Part shown: positions 32,513 through 42,151 of the stretch, piece by piece | Position numbering within the stretch: position 1 is the first letter of the stretch | Layout of the letters: every line of letters starts with the position of its first letter | DNA from: Nitrospirota bacterium | Lineage (GTDB): Bacteria > Nitrospirota > Nitrospiria > SBBL01 > JAADHI01 | Direction: 5' to 3' | DNA length: 57,352 nucleotides | NCBI GenBank assembly: GCA_029261135.1 | Contig: JAJDBX010000010.1 | Coordinates: forward strand, 1 to 57,352 | Position numbers and translations under genes: made by a program | The notes under the pieces: model-generated | The model's input: the letters and a program-made list of their open reading frames with translations, nothing else | Databases searched by the model: none | What the model was told of the DNA's origin: nothing

Positions 32513-34726
32513 TTATTGCTCTGGGCTAATCCCCCCCAGACCTTTGAGCGTGATTAAAAATGAAAATTCTGTGCGGTCAAAAAATTCAATATAAGAGAGT
32601 GAAACTCCCCAACACTGCGCATTGTATGTCAGGATATGATCAATCTCAACCAATTCACCCTGATCGGCCTCATAAAAAACCCTGTTGATGTATTGGAGGC
32701 CCCAAGGCGTGTTCAGGGCCACTTCTCCCGACCAGAAATCGACTTCCGGTGTGACCGTTTCCCGGTCTCCTAGATAGTAGGGATTAAAAAGATCTCCTTT
32801 TTTAGGGAGGGCGCCGTCATGGCTTGTGCGTTGGCGGGCTTTAATATTGACATAAGACGTCATTTTTACGTCGATGTCGGTATTCACTGAAGTGATCTGC
32901 CCATCGTAGAGATCATAAAAAGTATCCACTTCTAAAGAAATAGGCGACCAGGGCCGTAGGTGAAGTTCTGTCCTTAGATCTGAAAAACGATGTCCATTGT
33001 TCAATGATTCAGTAGAAATTTTATCGGGATGGTAGGTTTCTGTGAACCGGAGAGAGACTTTTTCCTCTGGGATGCCTCTGCGATTTATTTTTAGGAATCG
33101 CTGTATCAGTGTGGCTGTGATGTTTTGTCGATCATGAAGGGTGTCGATCTCATCAATTTCATAAATGTTGGCTTCATCCCTCACGGCGATCTTTTCATAA
33201 AAGATCTCGGCGCTGATGTTTTGTGTGGTTTCGCCCCAATGGGTGGCGGAATTGCCTCGTAGCGTGATGCCTGTGGGGACGACTTTACGACTTAGCGTGA
33301 TGTTCTCGGGAATGATTATAGGGCCGTTCACATCCTGGTTCTGATTCCCATACTGATACCATGTTTCGCGGAATGCGGCCCATGGGGTGAGTGTGGCTTT
33401 TTTCCCGAGGGATATGGGCAAAGAGATTTTGGGATAGAGATCCACCCTTATCAGATTCAGCCCGCCTTCACTCCAAAAATTGACCGCCGTGCTGTCAAAG
33501 TTGAAATATAAGGGCGCATTGCCCGGACGATATTCGATTAGGCTGTATCCGATTTCCGGCAGCTTTTGGGGGGTGTTGTTATTGCTCGCTTGTGTGAGAT
33601 CTTGTGTGTATCGGGCCAAAAGGTAAGCGTATGAGCTGTCCCCCAGATAGGTCAAGGAGAGATTCGATTCAATGTTTTGTTGCGCACGGGCTGAGGTCTG
33701 ATTTGAGAGGTCTCTTAGATTGCTGTTGAGGTTGATGTATTTTAAGTCCAGTTTTCCTTCAAGCCGTGATGAGAATTTCTGCAAATGGTTTAAACGCACC
33801 TCCCAACGATCCACATTGTCTTCTTTGTCTTTAAAGAAATCGGCATTTAATTCTCCATGTGCGTTTTTGGACAAAACATAGCGATATTGAAGGCCGATGC
33901 CCTGCCCTTTTTTGTCTCGATCTTCAAATTCGAGGGTGGCATCTTGGTTTTCGGCCAAGGCTAGAAAGAGTTCTTGTTTATATCGAAAACCATATTTATT
34001 GCTGTAACCGATTCGGGGGATCAAAAGTCCCGATTGGCGGTTTTGTGTTGCTGGATAGATAAAATAGGGGAGATAAAAAATCGGGACGTCTTTGACATAA
34101 AAACGGGTATGTTTTGCGATCAGGTATTCATCTACCGTTAAATCAAGGTTCCCGGCGCGAATACGCCAAGCCGGGTTTTCCTGGCAATCACAGGCTGTAA
34201 AAGAGCTTGATTTGAATTCAAATCGGTCGATTTCATGTCGGATAATTTCATCCCCTTCTAGGTAATAGTTATTCTCTTTGATAAAAAGTCTGCCATGATA
34301 AAGTTTACCGAGCTTTGTATTGAGATTCATTTCAATCCGCTCTGCGTCCATATTGTTTTGGCCATCAAAATAACGAATATGCCCCATCGCAGAAACCACT
34401 CCTGTTTTTCCCTTTAGGCGGAGCATATCTGCTTTCAAATGGGTGGAACCTTGTTTCGCTTCGGTGTGCCCTTCCGCAAAGTAGATGTCTAGTTCTTTCA
34501 AGTATTGTAGTCGGTCTGCTTTTAGATAAACGGGTTCCTCGCTATTCCCGAAGATTTCGGCTGCGTGCGAATCAAATGAAGCAAGTTTGATTGCGCTAAA
34601 ACAGAAAAATAGAAAAAAAAAGAGTTTCAAGCTATATCGTAGAGACCGAAGGCCCTTAGGGATAGATGCAGAAAGGTTTTTAGAAGGACGTCCCTCAGAT
34701 GGGAAAACACCGAAACGGCAGGACAT
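32513..34726 (-). CDS. lptD: LPS-assembly outer membrane protein LptD
   Basis: 737 residues. A hydrophobic signal (LKLFFFLFFCFSAIKLA) lies about 35 residues in, so the true start may be later. The OstA-like beta-taco follows (PVYLKADRLQYLKELDIYFA), then CDCQENPAWRIRAGNLDL and a C-terminal 26-strand barrel. Cys in CDC and in NAQCWGVSLS can make the disulfides that mature LptD. It inserts lipopolysaccharide in the outer membrane, which marks the host as a diderm. Start abuts the folC stop. Confidence 0.93.
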   Translation of the reverse strand: MSCRFGVFPSEGRPSKNLSASIPKGLRSLRYSLKLFFFLFFCFSAIKLASFDSHAAEIFGNSEEPVYLKADRLQYLKELDIYFAEGHTEAKQGSTHLKADMLRLKGKTGVVSAMGHIRYFDGQNNMDAERIEMNLNTKLGKLYHGRLFIKENNYYLEGDEIIRHEIDRFEFKSSSFTACDCQENPAWRIRAGNLDLTVDEYLIAKHTRFYVKDVPIFYLPYFIYPATQNRQSGLLIPRIGYSNKYGFRYKQELFLALAENQDATLEFEDRDKKGQGIGLQYRYVLSKNAHGELNADFFKDKEDNVDRWEVRLNHLQKFSSRLEGKLDLKYINLNSNLRDLSNQTSARAQQNIESNLSLTYLGDSSYAYLLARYTQDLTQASNNNTPQKLPEIGYSLIEYRPGNAPLYFNFDSTAVNFWSEGGLNLIRVDLYPKISLPISLGKKATLTPWAAFRETWYQYGNQNQDVNGPIIIPENITLSRKVVPTGITLRGNSATHWGETTQNISAEIFYEKIAVRDEANIYEIDEIDTLHDRQNITATLIQRFLKINRRGIPEEKVSLRFTETYHPDKISTESLNNGHRFSDLRTELHLRPWSPISLEVDTFYDLYDGQITSVNTDIDVKMTSYVNIKARQRTSHDGALPKKGDLFNPYYLGDRETVTPEVDFWSGEVALNTPWGLQYINRVFYEADQGELVEIDHILTYNAQCWGVSLSYIEFFDRTEFSFLITLKGLGGISPEQ

Positions 34727-36088
34727 CTATCCTCGAATGAGAGAAGGCGGAGTGCCTTGAAGTTCGCCCTTTGCCTCTCCGATGGTATAAAAAGAACCCG
34801 TAATCACAAGCATATCTTGAGGCTTGATTTTTGATCTGACGTAGGTGACGGCATCTGAAACGGTCTTTTGAACTGTAATGAGCCCCCGCTTTTTTAAGCC
34901 TTCTCTAAATAGAGCGGAGGTGATTTCTCCTATTTCTTTTGGGTTCGCAGCGCGTTTGATTTCAGGACGTGTGAGCACGAATTCGTCTGTCCAGGAAATG
35001 AGCGGAGAAATCATATCACGAATGTGTTTGTCTTTCATGATCCCGCTAATGAGCCAATGTTTTCCTTGATGTTCAGGGTCAATTTCATTTAAAAAGGCCC
35101 CTAAGGCTCTTGTGCCTGCAGGGTTATGTGCGCCATCCAGCAAAATGAGTGGATCTTTTTGGATAATTTCGAGCCGGCCGGCAAGCCTCACCTTTTTTAA
35201 GCCCTCAATAATATCGGATTCAGAGATATGAAGTCCCTGTTCTTGAAGTGATTCAAGGATGCCCATGGTGGTCGCCGTGTTTTCGACTTGATGTTTTCCC
35301 AAAAGAGGAAGCTCTATGAAGTATTCTTTTATCCCTGAGTAATGGACTTTGAGTGGCTCAGCCAATGTTTTTGAATTTGGAAGAGAAAAGAGGGAGGCCG
35401 ATTTTTTTCCTCCAAGTTCCAACAAGGGCGCTTTTTTGAGTCGGGCGACCTCTTTTATAATCGAAATAACTTCAGGTTGTGATGCCGAGGAAACGACAGG
35501 AACCGCTTCTTTAATGATGCCTGCTTTTTCACTGGCGACTTCAGAAATGGTGGAGCCCAGATATTGTTCGTGATCAAGGTCGATGTTGGTGATTGAAGAA
35601 ACCAGTGGACGGAGCAAATTGGTTGCGTCATATTTTCCGCCCAAGCCCACCTCCACAACTGCAAAATCTACTTTCTTTTCAGCAAAATAAATAAAGGCCA
35701 GCCCCGTTGTAAATTCAAAAAAACTAATTTTTTTTGCAAGTCGAGGTGTTCGGGTTTCCAGTTTTTCACGTAGACAATCTGTAAGCCGAACGACATCTTT
35801 TTGGGAAATAGGGCGCCCGTTAATCTGGATACGTTCAGAGAAATCGAGTATGTGCGGTGAGGTGTAAAGCCCGACTTGATATTTCGACTCCTGAAGTACG
35901 GTGGCGACCATTGAAGCGGTTGAGCCTTTTCCGTTTGTCCCCGCAATATGAATCGATTTAAATGACTGTTCTGGATGATTAAAGAGGGAGAGCAGGGATG
36001 TTATGCGAGCCAGGCCGGGTCTGACGCCATGTGACTGCATTTGAAAGAGATAGTCTATCGTTTCAGAATAAGCCATCATCGGGGTCAT
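34727..36088 (-). CDS. folC: Folylpolyglutamate/dihydrofolate synthase
   Basis: 453 residues. P-loop HIAGTNGKGSTASMV, then VEVGLGGKYDATN and LLDGAHNPAGTRALG, the Mur-ligase-like set of FolC. It adds glutamate to dihydropteroate and to folates. Start may be the inner ATG (MAYSETIDYLF). It is part of the folate theme with pabB and pabC downstream, though on a separate transcript. Confidence 0.95.
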   Translation of the reverse strand: MTPMMAYSETIDYLFQMQSHGVRPGLARITSLLSLFNHPEQSFKSIHIAGTNGKGSTASMVATVLQESKYQVGLYTSPHILDFSERIQINGRPISQKDVVRLTDCLREKLETRTPRLAKKISFFEFTTGLAFIYFAEKKVDFAVVEVGLGGKYDATNLLRPLVSSITNIDLDHEQYLGSTISEVASEKAGIIKEAVPVVSSASQPEVISIIKEVARLKKAPLLELGGKKSASLFSLPNSKTLAEPLKVHYSGIKEYFIELPLLGKHQVENTATTMGILESLQEQGLHISESDIIEGLKKVRLAGRLEIIQKDPLILLDGAHNPAGTRALGAFLNEIDPEHQGKHWLISGIMKDKHIRDMISPLISWTDEFVLTRPEIKRAANPKEIGEITSALFREGLKKRGLITVQKTVSDAVTYVRSKIKPQDMLVITGSFYTIGEAKGELQGTPPSLIRG

Positions 36089-36392
36089 TTAAGCATATGG
36101 CAAGAAATTTTTCAAGAATGCCCTATTGAAACAAGAGAATGGCTTTGAATCTCCAGTAAAAAAAAGTCAATAGGTCTTCAATGCACTTCCCTGTAAAACT
36201 GCTATTATTGAAGTTGAATATAGAATGAATCTACACATCTGATTACTCCATATCGCGCATGAAATAGCGGTTTTTTTATCTTGAGTCCTCTCAGCAGAGA
36301 GGGGTAAGTCCTTTGTTTACAAAATCGAGGATATCAGTTTGAGGCGTTTGCGCGCAGATTTTTACCCGAAACTTGTTCAAGAGGGAGGGAAT
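36089..36392. other. Intergenic region, no gene seen
   Basis: About 300 bp between divergently oriented folC and a small lipoprotein gene. A T7 run follows a weak stem near 36255-36280. No coding frame or clear promoter is seen. Confidence 0.5.
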
Positions 36393-36644
36393 ATGAAGGT
36401 AGAGCCATCAAAATATTTTCTTATCGCATTATTTGTGAGTATATTGCTTTTTCAAGGATGTAGCAGTTATGCACCTGTGTCTGTGAGTCAATGTGTGGAG
36501 GTCGTAAAGCATACAAAAAAAATGTTAGGGCGTATGGCACCAAAACGTAAAAGAATGATGGTGGATTGTAAAAAAGCGACAGATGAAGCGCGAGGCTGTA
36601 TTATGGCTGCCACCACAAAAATTCAGATTGCACACTGTGTCTAA
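36393..36644 (+). CDS. Small lipoprotein
   Basis: 83 residues from the ATG at 36393 (GGGAGGG upstream). The signal FLIALFVSILLFQGCSSY gives a lipidated Cys near residue 23. The mature part is Lys-rich and holds four further Cys (QCVEVVKH, VDCKKA, RGCIMA, AHCV), suggesting two disulfides. No family is recognised. Confidence 0.65.
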   Translation: MKVEPSKYFLIALFVSILLFQGCSSYAPVSVSQCVEVVKHTKKMLGRMAPKRKRMMVDCKKATDEARGCIMAATTKIQIAHCV

Positions 36645-36711
36645 GCCATCATTGACGGTGCATAAACCCAGAGAGCATCACAAGCATCATATGATCAATT
36701 AGGTGAAATGT

Positions 36712-37188
36712 ATGTTTCCTGTTGTCCTATTTCAACCGAAAATCCCACCCAATACAGGGAATATTATCCGACTTTGCGCGAATAGCGGTGCTGATTTGCA
36801 TTTAATCGAGCCCCTCGGTTTTGAATTGGATGACAAAAAGCTGCTTCGCGCCGGTTTGGACTATCGGGAGTTTGTAAGTATAAAAGTCCATGCTTCTTTG
36901 GAAGTCTTCATCAGCACTGAAAACCCGACCCGTTTACTTGCCTGTTCTAAATTTGGTCGACGTCATTACCACGAGCTTGCTTTTAAAAAGGGTGATGCAC
37001 TTCTTTTTGGTTCCGAAACAGAGGGTTTGCCAAAGGCAGTAAGAGATCGTCTTCCTGCTGAACATTTGCTCCGAATCCCAATGCTTCCCAATAACAGAAG
37101 TTTAAATCTATCGAATGCTGTGGCAGTGGTTTTTTATGAAGCCTGGCGGCAGCATGGTTTTCAGGGTTCAAGCACGCACTTGTTTTGA
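36712..37188 (+). CDS. trmL: tRNA (cytidine/uridine-34 2'-O)-methyltransferase
   Basis: 158 residues from the ATG at 36712. SPOUT fold with the trefoil-knot motifs: [33 protein letters not shown] and [20 protein letters not shown]. Length equals E. coli TrmL, which methylates the wobble base ribose of tRNA-Leu. AGGTG precedes the start. Confidence 0.95.
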   Translation: MFPVVLFQPKIPPNTGNIIRLCANSGADLHLIEPLGFELDDKKLLRAGLDYREFVSIKVHASLEVFISTENPTRLLACSKFGRRHYHELAFKKGDALLFGSETEGLPKAVRDRLPAEHLLRIPMLPNNRSLNLSNAVAVVFYEAWRQHGFQGSSTHLF

Positions 37189-37332
37189 CCGTATGATTCT
37201 CAAAGACCGATTTTTTATCCAATCATAGATTTAAAACGTGTAATCAGAAAATAAGAACACCCTCGAAATGAAATATTGATGTGGGCTGTTGAACCTTGCC
37301 GATACTTTTTTTTTGTGGTAGGTTAAAAGCAC

Positions 37333-38655
37333 ATGTTTTTTGAAATTACCCTGATTTTTCTTCTAATCTTGGCAAATGGCTTTTTTTCTTCAGCTGAAAT
37401 AGCAGTCATCGCCGCTCGTAAAAGCCAACTCAAAGAACTTTCTGAAGAAGGAAATCGGCATGCTGGATTTATTCAATCGCTCCAGAATAATCCAGAGCGT
37501 TTTCTTGCGACCGTACAGATTGGGGTCACACTCTTAGGGTCAGCCGCGGCGGCTCTAGGTGGTGTTGTTGCAGTGGGGGCCATCCAACCGTTCATAGAAA
37601 AAATTCCTTTATTCAATTCTTTTGGCAAATTGGCTTCTGTTGGTGTTGTTGTTTTATCTATTTCATATGTCACCCTCGTTTTGGGGGAATTGGTTCCAAA
37701 ATCACTTGCTTTAAAATATCCTGATCAAATCGCACTTGCTCTGGCAAAGCCGATAAGGCTTTTAACTCAAATACTTCGACCGATCGTAAAATTACTGACA
37801 GCCTCTACGCGTATTTTTGTCGGTAAAGACAGTGGGAAGGTTTTTAGCCGAAATTTTGTTTCAGAAGATGAAATTAAATACTTGTTAAAAGAAGGGCGAG
37901 AGAAGGGCGTTTTTGATGCGACGGAACAAGAACTTATTCATAGTATTTTTGAATTTACCGATATTTCAGTTAAGGAAGTGATGGTGGCTCGACCGAAGAT
38001 GCTCGGGATTCAAGTGGATACGCCTTCTCAAGAAATATTAACCTTTGTTTCTGAACATAACCATTCGAGGTATCCCGTTTATGAAGACAGTCTAAATAAT
38101 ATTATCGGCATACTCTATTTCAAAGATCTTCTTTCTGTCCTCTCCGCAAAAAAAGAGGTTGTTTTAAAAGGTTTGCTTCACTCGACCTATTTTGTCCCTG
38201 AAACAATGATGATTAGTCATCTCTTGAAGGAATTGCAACATCGTCGTCTTCAAATGGCGATTGTGATTGATGAATATGGAACCGTTGCAGGATTGGTGAC
38301 GATGGAAGATCTGATTGAAGAGATTGTGGGTGAAATTCAGGATGAATATGAAGATGAAGGGCGTTCTGTTGAACGACTCAAGGACGGTTCATGGGTGATT
38401 GATGCGTCTTTGAGTATTCGAGATTTAAGCAGTGATTATGGTTTACCGGTGCCTGAGTCTGCTGAGTACGAGACACTTGGCGGATTTATCCTCGCGCAGT
38501 TACAGGAGATGCCGAAAGGGGGCGAGATTATTCAATACGACCAATATAAATATACGATTGTAGATATGGAAGGTCGCCGTATTTCTAAGCTCAAGGTGGA
38601 AAAAGATCACAGTTCAAAACCTGTTGAGCCCCTGCCTAAGTCAAACCTTTCGTAA
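37333..38655 (+). CDS. CNNM/CorC-family hemolysin-like membrane protein
   Basis: 440 residues. DUF21/CNNM membrane domain (about 1-190, with SSAEIAVIAARKSQLKEL and ATVQIGVTLLGSAAAALGG), two CBS domains (about 210-335, MVARPKMLGIQVD; VIDEYGTVAGLVTMEDLIEE) and a C-terminal CorC/HlyC domain. The family takes part in Mg2+ or Co2+ transport or resistance. The start has no strong ribosome-binding site but fits the domain boundary. Confidence 0.93.
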   Translation: MFFEITLIFLLILANGFFSSAEIAVIAARKSQLKELSEEGNRHAGFIQSLQNNPERFLATVQIGVTLLGSAAAALGGVVAVGAIQPFIEKIPLFNSFGKLASVGVVVLSISYVTLVLGELVPKSLALKYPDQIALALAKPIRLLTQILRPIVKLLTASTRIFVGKDSGKVFSRNFVSEDEIKYLLKEGREKGVFDATEQELIHSIFEFTDISVKEVMVARPKMLGIQVDTPSQEILTFVSEHNHSRYPVYEDSLNNIIGILYFKDLLSVLSAKKEVVLKGLLHSTYFVPETMMISHLLKELQHRRLQMAIVIDEYGTVAGLVTMEDLIEEIVGEIQDEYEDEGRSVERLKDGSWVIDASLSIRDLSSDYGLPVPESAEYETLGGFILAQLQEMPKGGEIIQYDQYKYTIVDMEGRRISKLKVEKDHSSKPVEPLPKSNLS

Positions 38656-38674
38656 GCTTCTTTCCTCCTATTTT

Positions 38675-39532
38675 TTATTTGATTTTTTCAAATATTTTAT
38701 TTCTTAGTTTTTGGTGTAATAATTGAGAGGTCTTTCCTGGGATGCCAGATCCAATTTTGTGACCGTTTACCCGTGTAAGGGGGAGTAACTCTATCCCGGT
38801 ATTTGTTAGAAATGCTTCTTCCGCATTTATGAGGCTTTGGGGCAGGTAGCATCCTTCTTCAACTGTGATGCCTTCTTTTTTTGCGAGATCAATGACAATA
38901 CTGCGTGTCACCCCTTCTAAAATTGATGTTTTTGGTGATGGCGTCTTGAGGATGCCTTGGTCGATAAAAAAAAGGTTGCTGACCGTCCCTTCCGAAAGAT
39001 AGCCTTCTGCACTGAGCAATATCCGTTCAAAAAGGTCTTCTTCTTTTTTTTCAAGTTTTGCCAGGATATTATTTAAAAAATTGAGTGATTTCACGGAAGC
39101 CCCTTTCCCTGTGGCGCTGCTTCTTGGGATAGATACGATATCGGCGGAAACCCCCTGTTGATGCAAATTGGGGTGAAGGCCAACAAAAGGGCGCGCTGTA
39201 ATGACGACCGTTCTTTTTTTACAGAGATCGGGTCGGAGGGGAAATTGGTGTTCACCTCGGGTAATGGTTAAGCGAAGGATGGCCTCTTTTAGAACATTTC
39301 TTTGGAGGGTTTCATTGAGACCCAGAGCAAGTTGCTTGGGCGATGGAATGGACATGTGTAAACGCAATGCCGAATCTGAAAGGCGCCTGAGGTGTTGAGA
39401 CAACGCAAAAATCTGACCCTTGTATGCCCGCAGGGTTTCAAAGAGCCCGTCTCCATAGAGGAAGCCATAGTCAAAAACAGATACTTTGGCTTCCTCTTCC
39501 GAAACAAATCGATCATTGAGATAAATCCACAT
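38675..39532 (-). CDS. pabC: Class IV aminotransferase, probably aminodeoxychorismate lyase
   Basis: 285 residues. PLP fold-type IV: VFDYGFLYGDGLFETLRAYK, catalytic Lys in ASVKSLNFLNNILAK, and SEGTVSNLFFIDQG. Branched-chain and D-amino-acid aminotransferases look alike, but location 8 bp after pabB argues for cleavage of aminodeoxychorismate to p-aminobenzoate and pyruvate. Confidence 0.88.
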   Translation of the reverse strand: MWIYLNDRFVSEEEAKVSVFDYGFLYGDGLFETLRAYKGQIFALSQHLRRLSDSALRLHMSIPSPKQLALGLNETLQRNVLKEAILRLTITRGEHQFPLRPDLCKKRTVVITARPFVGLHPNLHQQGVSADIVSIPRSSATGKGASVKSLNFLNNILAKLEKKEEDLFERILLSAEGYLSEGTVSNLFFIDQGILKTPSPKTSILEGVTRSIVIDLAKKEGITVEEGCYLPQSLINAEEAFLTNTGIELLPLTRVNGHKIGSGIPGKTSQLLHQKLRNKIFEKIK

Positions 39533-39540
39533 GATAGGGT

Positions 39541-41031
39541 TTATCCTATGTTTGTCGGTAAATTTAAGGCCTCTATGAGTGCGGCGGCTTTTTGAAGTGT
39601 TTCTTGATATTCTTGTTCTGGGTTTGAATCTGCCACAATGCCAGCACCGACCTGAAAGGACAAAACATCTTTATTTCGAACCCAGGTTCGAATCGCGATG
39701 TTTAAATCCATCTCGCCATCAAAACCGATATAGCCAATCGAACCGGTGTAGATCCCCCTTGGTTTTTGTTCGAGTTCTGAGATAATTTCCATGCATCGTA
39801 TCTTGGGAACGCCCGTGATGGTTCCGCCGGGGAAAAGGGCTTTAAGCACCTGAAGCGCGGAGATGTTCTCCCGTAATTCGCCTTTAATGATGGAGACCAG
39901 ATGAGACACATGAGAGTATTTTTCCAGTACCATGAGCGCATGGACTGAAACTGTACCGTACTTGCAAACCTTTCCAAGGTCGTTTCGTTCTAAATCGACC
40001 AACATGAGATGTTCCGCGCGCTCTTTTTCACTTTGAAAAAGGTCGGTCACAAAGGCATGGTCTTGAACTGTGTTGCTTCCACGTGGTTTTGTGCCCGCAA
40101 TGGGTCTTGTTTCGACGGCTTGTCCGTCAGATTCATTGATAATGCGAACGAGGCGCTCTGGAGAGGCAGAAGCAATTTGAATCTTTCCAAAATTAAAATA
40201 GGATGCAAAGGGTGAGGGGTTGATTTCCCAAAGCCTTTTGTAAAGATTGAAAATCGACTCTGAGGCGTAGGGGGCATTGAATCGATGAGAAAGATTGGCT
40301 TGAAAAATATCTCCTGCCTTAATGTATTCTTTGGCGGCACACACCATATTAACGTAAGTTTCTTGTGAGCACGCTGTTGCGGTTTGAATCATTGGTGAGG
40401 ATAGTGTCTGTGTTTCATTTCGAGTGGGCGGTATGGGCGCCGTGATTTGTTTTTCGATGGATGCAATTTTTTCAAGACCTTCTTGATGGACAGCTTCGAC
40501 GGATTTTCCTAAAGTAATTTCTGGTGCAGGGTTGTAGATTATGTGGATTTTGTTTTGACGGTGATCAAAAATGACATAGAGGTTGAGAAAGAGGAGATAA
40601 ATATCAGGAAGGTCCGGTTTTTCTTGTGTTTCGGGTAATTTTTCAAATTGTTGAGCCAATTCATAACTAAAAAAACCGACCACGCCGCCAAAGGCGAAGG
40701 GAAGTTCATGGGGGAATTCCGAACGATCTGTTTTAAATTGGAATCGATCAAGCCAGCCTTGAAGGGCAATTAGAGGATCCCCTGTGCTTGAAAAAGATTG
40801 TGTTTCCCCTGAGATGAAGCAGTCAAAATGATTTATTTGTTGTTTACTTTGAAAGGTGCCAAAAGGTTGTCCCCCAAAAAGGGAGTAGTGTTCATCAAAC
40901 CATCCTCCTTCCGATCCGTGTAATAGGAAAGTTTGTTCACCCCATTCAATCTTTTGAAATACTTCAATCGGAGTGAGATTATTTGCAGATAGGGTTTTGG
41001 TGAGAAGTGATTCAGCTTTGAGCGGAATCAT
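39541..41031 (-). CDS. pabB: Aminodeoxychorismate/anthranilate synthase component I
   Basis: 496 residues from the ATG at 41031 (MIPLKAESLL), five bases after the previous stop; the longer open frame to 41280 is antisense-like overlap with the lipoprotein gene. Chorismate-binding motifs are complete: GDIFQANLSHRF, SPERLVRI, ETRPIAGTKPRG, MLVDLERNDLGKV, PGGTITGVPKIRCMEI, VGAGIVADSNPEQEY. The PIAGT motif has Ala where E. coli PabB has its catalytic Lys (PIKGT), as in TrpE-type enzymes and some PabBs. The pabC neighbour favours PabB. No glutaminase subunit is nearby. Confidence 0.85.
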   Translation of the reverse strand: MIPLKAESLLTKTLSANNLTPIEVFQKIEWGEQTFLLHGSEGGWFDEHYSLFGGQPFGTFQSKQQINHFDCFISGETQSFSSTGDPLIALQGWLDRFQFKTDRSEFPHELPFAFGGVVGFFSYELAQQFEKLPETQEKPDLPDIYLLFLNLYVIFDHRQNKIHIIYNPAPEITLGKSVEAVHQEGLEKIASIEKQITAPIPPTRNETQTLSSPMIQTATACSQETYVNMVCAAKEYIKAGDIFQANLSHRFNAPYASESIFNLYKRLWEINPSPFASYFNFGKIQIASASPERLVRIINESDGQAVETRPIAGTKPRGSNTVQDHAFVTDLFQSEKERAEHLMLVDLERNDLGKVCKYGTVSVHALMVLEKYSHVSHLVSIIKGELRENISALQVLKALFPGGTITGVPKIRCMEIISELEQKPRGIYTGSIGYIGFDGEMDLNIAIRTWVRNKDVLSFQVGAGIVADSNPEQEYQETLQKAAALIEALNLPTNIG

Positions 41032-41035
41032 CTGT

Positions 41036-41851
41036 TCAAGCGGGTCGCATACATCGAAAGCCGACATCGCTGATTGTCGCGTCAGGGGGGGCAAAAAGTC
41101 GAAAGGTTGCAGTTGAATGGTACCTGAGCAGTTCGTGTTGAATTTCGGTCGGATAGTGACCGATGGAAGACCAGGAGTTTCCACGAATGACCTTGAGCTG
41201 CTTTCCAAAACGATCACTTTTGTAAGTGCTGCCCGGATAAGGCTGGTACCAGTCAGAAGTCCATTCCCAAACATTTCCAATCATATCAAATGCCCCGTAG
41301 GAGCTTTTCCCTTGCGGGTATTTCCCAACGGGTGTCAAGTCTCCGGCCAATCCACCTATGTTTGCTTTTTGGGTATTGAAGTTTTTGCCCCAGGGATAGG
41401 GGAAATTTTCGATCCCTTTGGCGGCTTTTTCCCATTCTGCCTCACTTGGAAGCCGACCATTTTTTGAATGACAATAGGATTGTGCCTCAGCCCACTGAAT
41501 CATGACCACAGGGTAAGATTCTGTGCCGCGCGCATATGTGCCTCTTTCCCAATAAGGCGGCGGCGCATTTTCTGTTTTCAGAATAAACTTGGCATATTGT
41601 GTGTTTGTGACTTCAAATTGGTCGATATAATAGAGTGGGAGAAAAACTTTGTGGGCGGGCCCTTCATCCACAAACCAGGGCTTGACGATGCCGTGTTCCG
41701 CGGCGAGGTTTTTTTTGTCGACTGCATCCGTTCCCATGATGAATTCCCCTGCAGGAATGGCAATCATGCCTTCTGGCGGGTGACGAAAACAACCTGAATT
41801 AAAGACGGAAATAAGGAAAAGAATAAATGTCGGAATCTGAATTTTTTTCAT
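41036..41851 (-). CDS. Formylglycine-generating-enzyme-like lipoprotein
   Basis: 271 residues. Lipoprotein signal ending in FNSGC (Cys about 21). The sulfatase-modifying-factor fold is complete: IPAGEFIMGTDA, VTNTQYAKFIL, GRLPSEAEWEKAAKG, IGNVWEWTSDWY, VIRGNSW and DVGFRCMRPA. Most such proteins lack sulfatase substrates and serve structural or ligand-binding roles outside the inner membrane. It is cotranscribed with pabB by position. Confidence 0.88.
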   Translation of the reverse strand: MKKIQIPTFILFLISVFNSGCFRHPPEGMIAIPAGEFIMGTDAVDKKNLAAEHGIVKPWFVDEGPAHKVFLPLYYIDQFEVTNTQYAKFILKTENAPPPYWERGTYARGTESYPVVMIQWAEAQSYCHSKNGRLPSEAEWEKAAKGIENFPYPWGKNFNTQKANIGGLAGDLTPVGKYPQGKSSYGAFDMIGNVWEWTSDWYQPYPGSTYKSDRFGKQLKVIRGNSWSSIGHYPTEIQHELLRYHSTATFRLFAPPDATISDVGFRCMRPA

Positions 41852-41920
41852 GTGTCATGTCCATTGAAAGCGGCGTCATTTTACTGAAGCCAGGAATGGG
41901 GTGTCAACTTAAAAAAAAAC

Positions 41921-41950
41921 TTGACAGTTTTGTAAATCAATCTATATAGT
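41921..41950 (+). promoter_or_regulatory. Strong sigma-70 promoter for the cytochrome c pair
   Basis: TTGACA at 41921-41926 and TATAGT at 41945-41950 with 18 bp between (or TATATA at 41943 with 16 bp). An A-tract lies directly upstream. Transcription would begin near 41957. Confidence 0.75.
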
Positions 41951-41954
41951 GTGC

Positions 41955-42068
41955 GTCGCTATCCCGAATAGACTCATTCTCATAACCAAAAAGATGAAAA
42001 TGAATGAGGTAATCATGACACCTTGGGGATGTAGCGGGCTACCTAAGTTGCTGTATCGGTTTTTTTAT
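41955..42068 (+). ncRNA. Candidate structured leader RNA or small RNA
   Basis: Between the promoter and a T7 run at 42060-42066, CGCTATCCC (41957-41965) can pair with GGGATGTAGCG (42026-42036) with a two-base bulge. Inside is a second hairpin (CTCATT 41973-41978 with AATGAG 42003-42008). No recognised riboswitch consensus fits fully; the CCTTGGGGATGTAGC part only superficially resembles the yybP-ykoY motif. It could be a regulated leader for the cytochromes or an independent sRNA. Confidence 0.4.
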
Positions 42069-42151
42069 GTGAGATAAACTCATTTGAAAACATACAATTC
42101 AACTTTGTCGATAAATTTCAATAAGATCATTTAGAAATGGCGGAGGTATAA

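Noticed and set aside
39541-41280. A 579-residue PabB from the longest open frame
   Set aside because: The first 83 residues overlap the SUMF1-like lipoprotein gene and lack PabB character. The ATG at 41031 begins right after the lipoprotein stop.
42020-42045. Manganese (yybP-ykoY) riboswitch
   Set aside because: Only CCTTGGGGATGTAGC resembles one loop, with an extra base, and the second conserved loop is missing.
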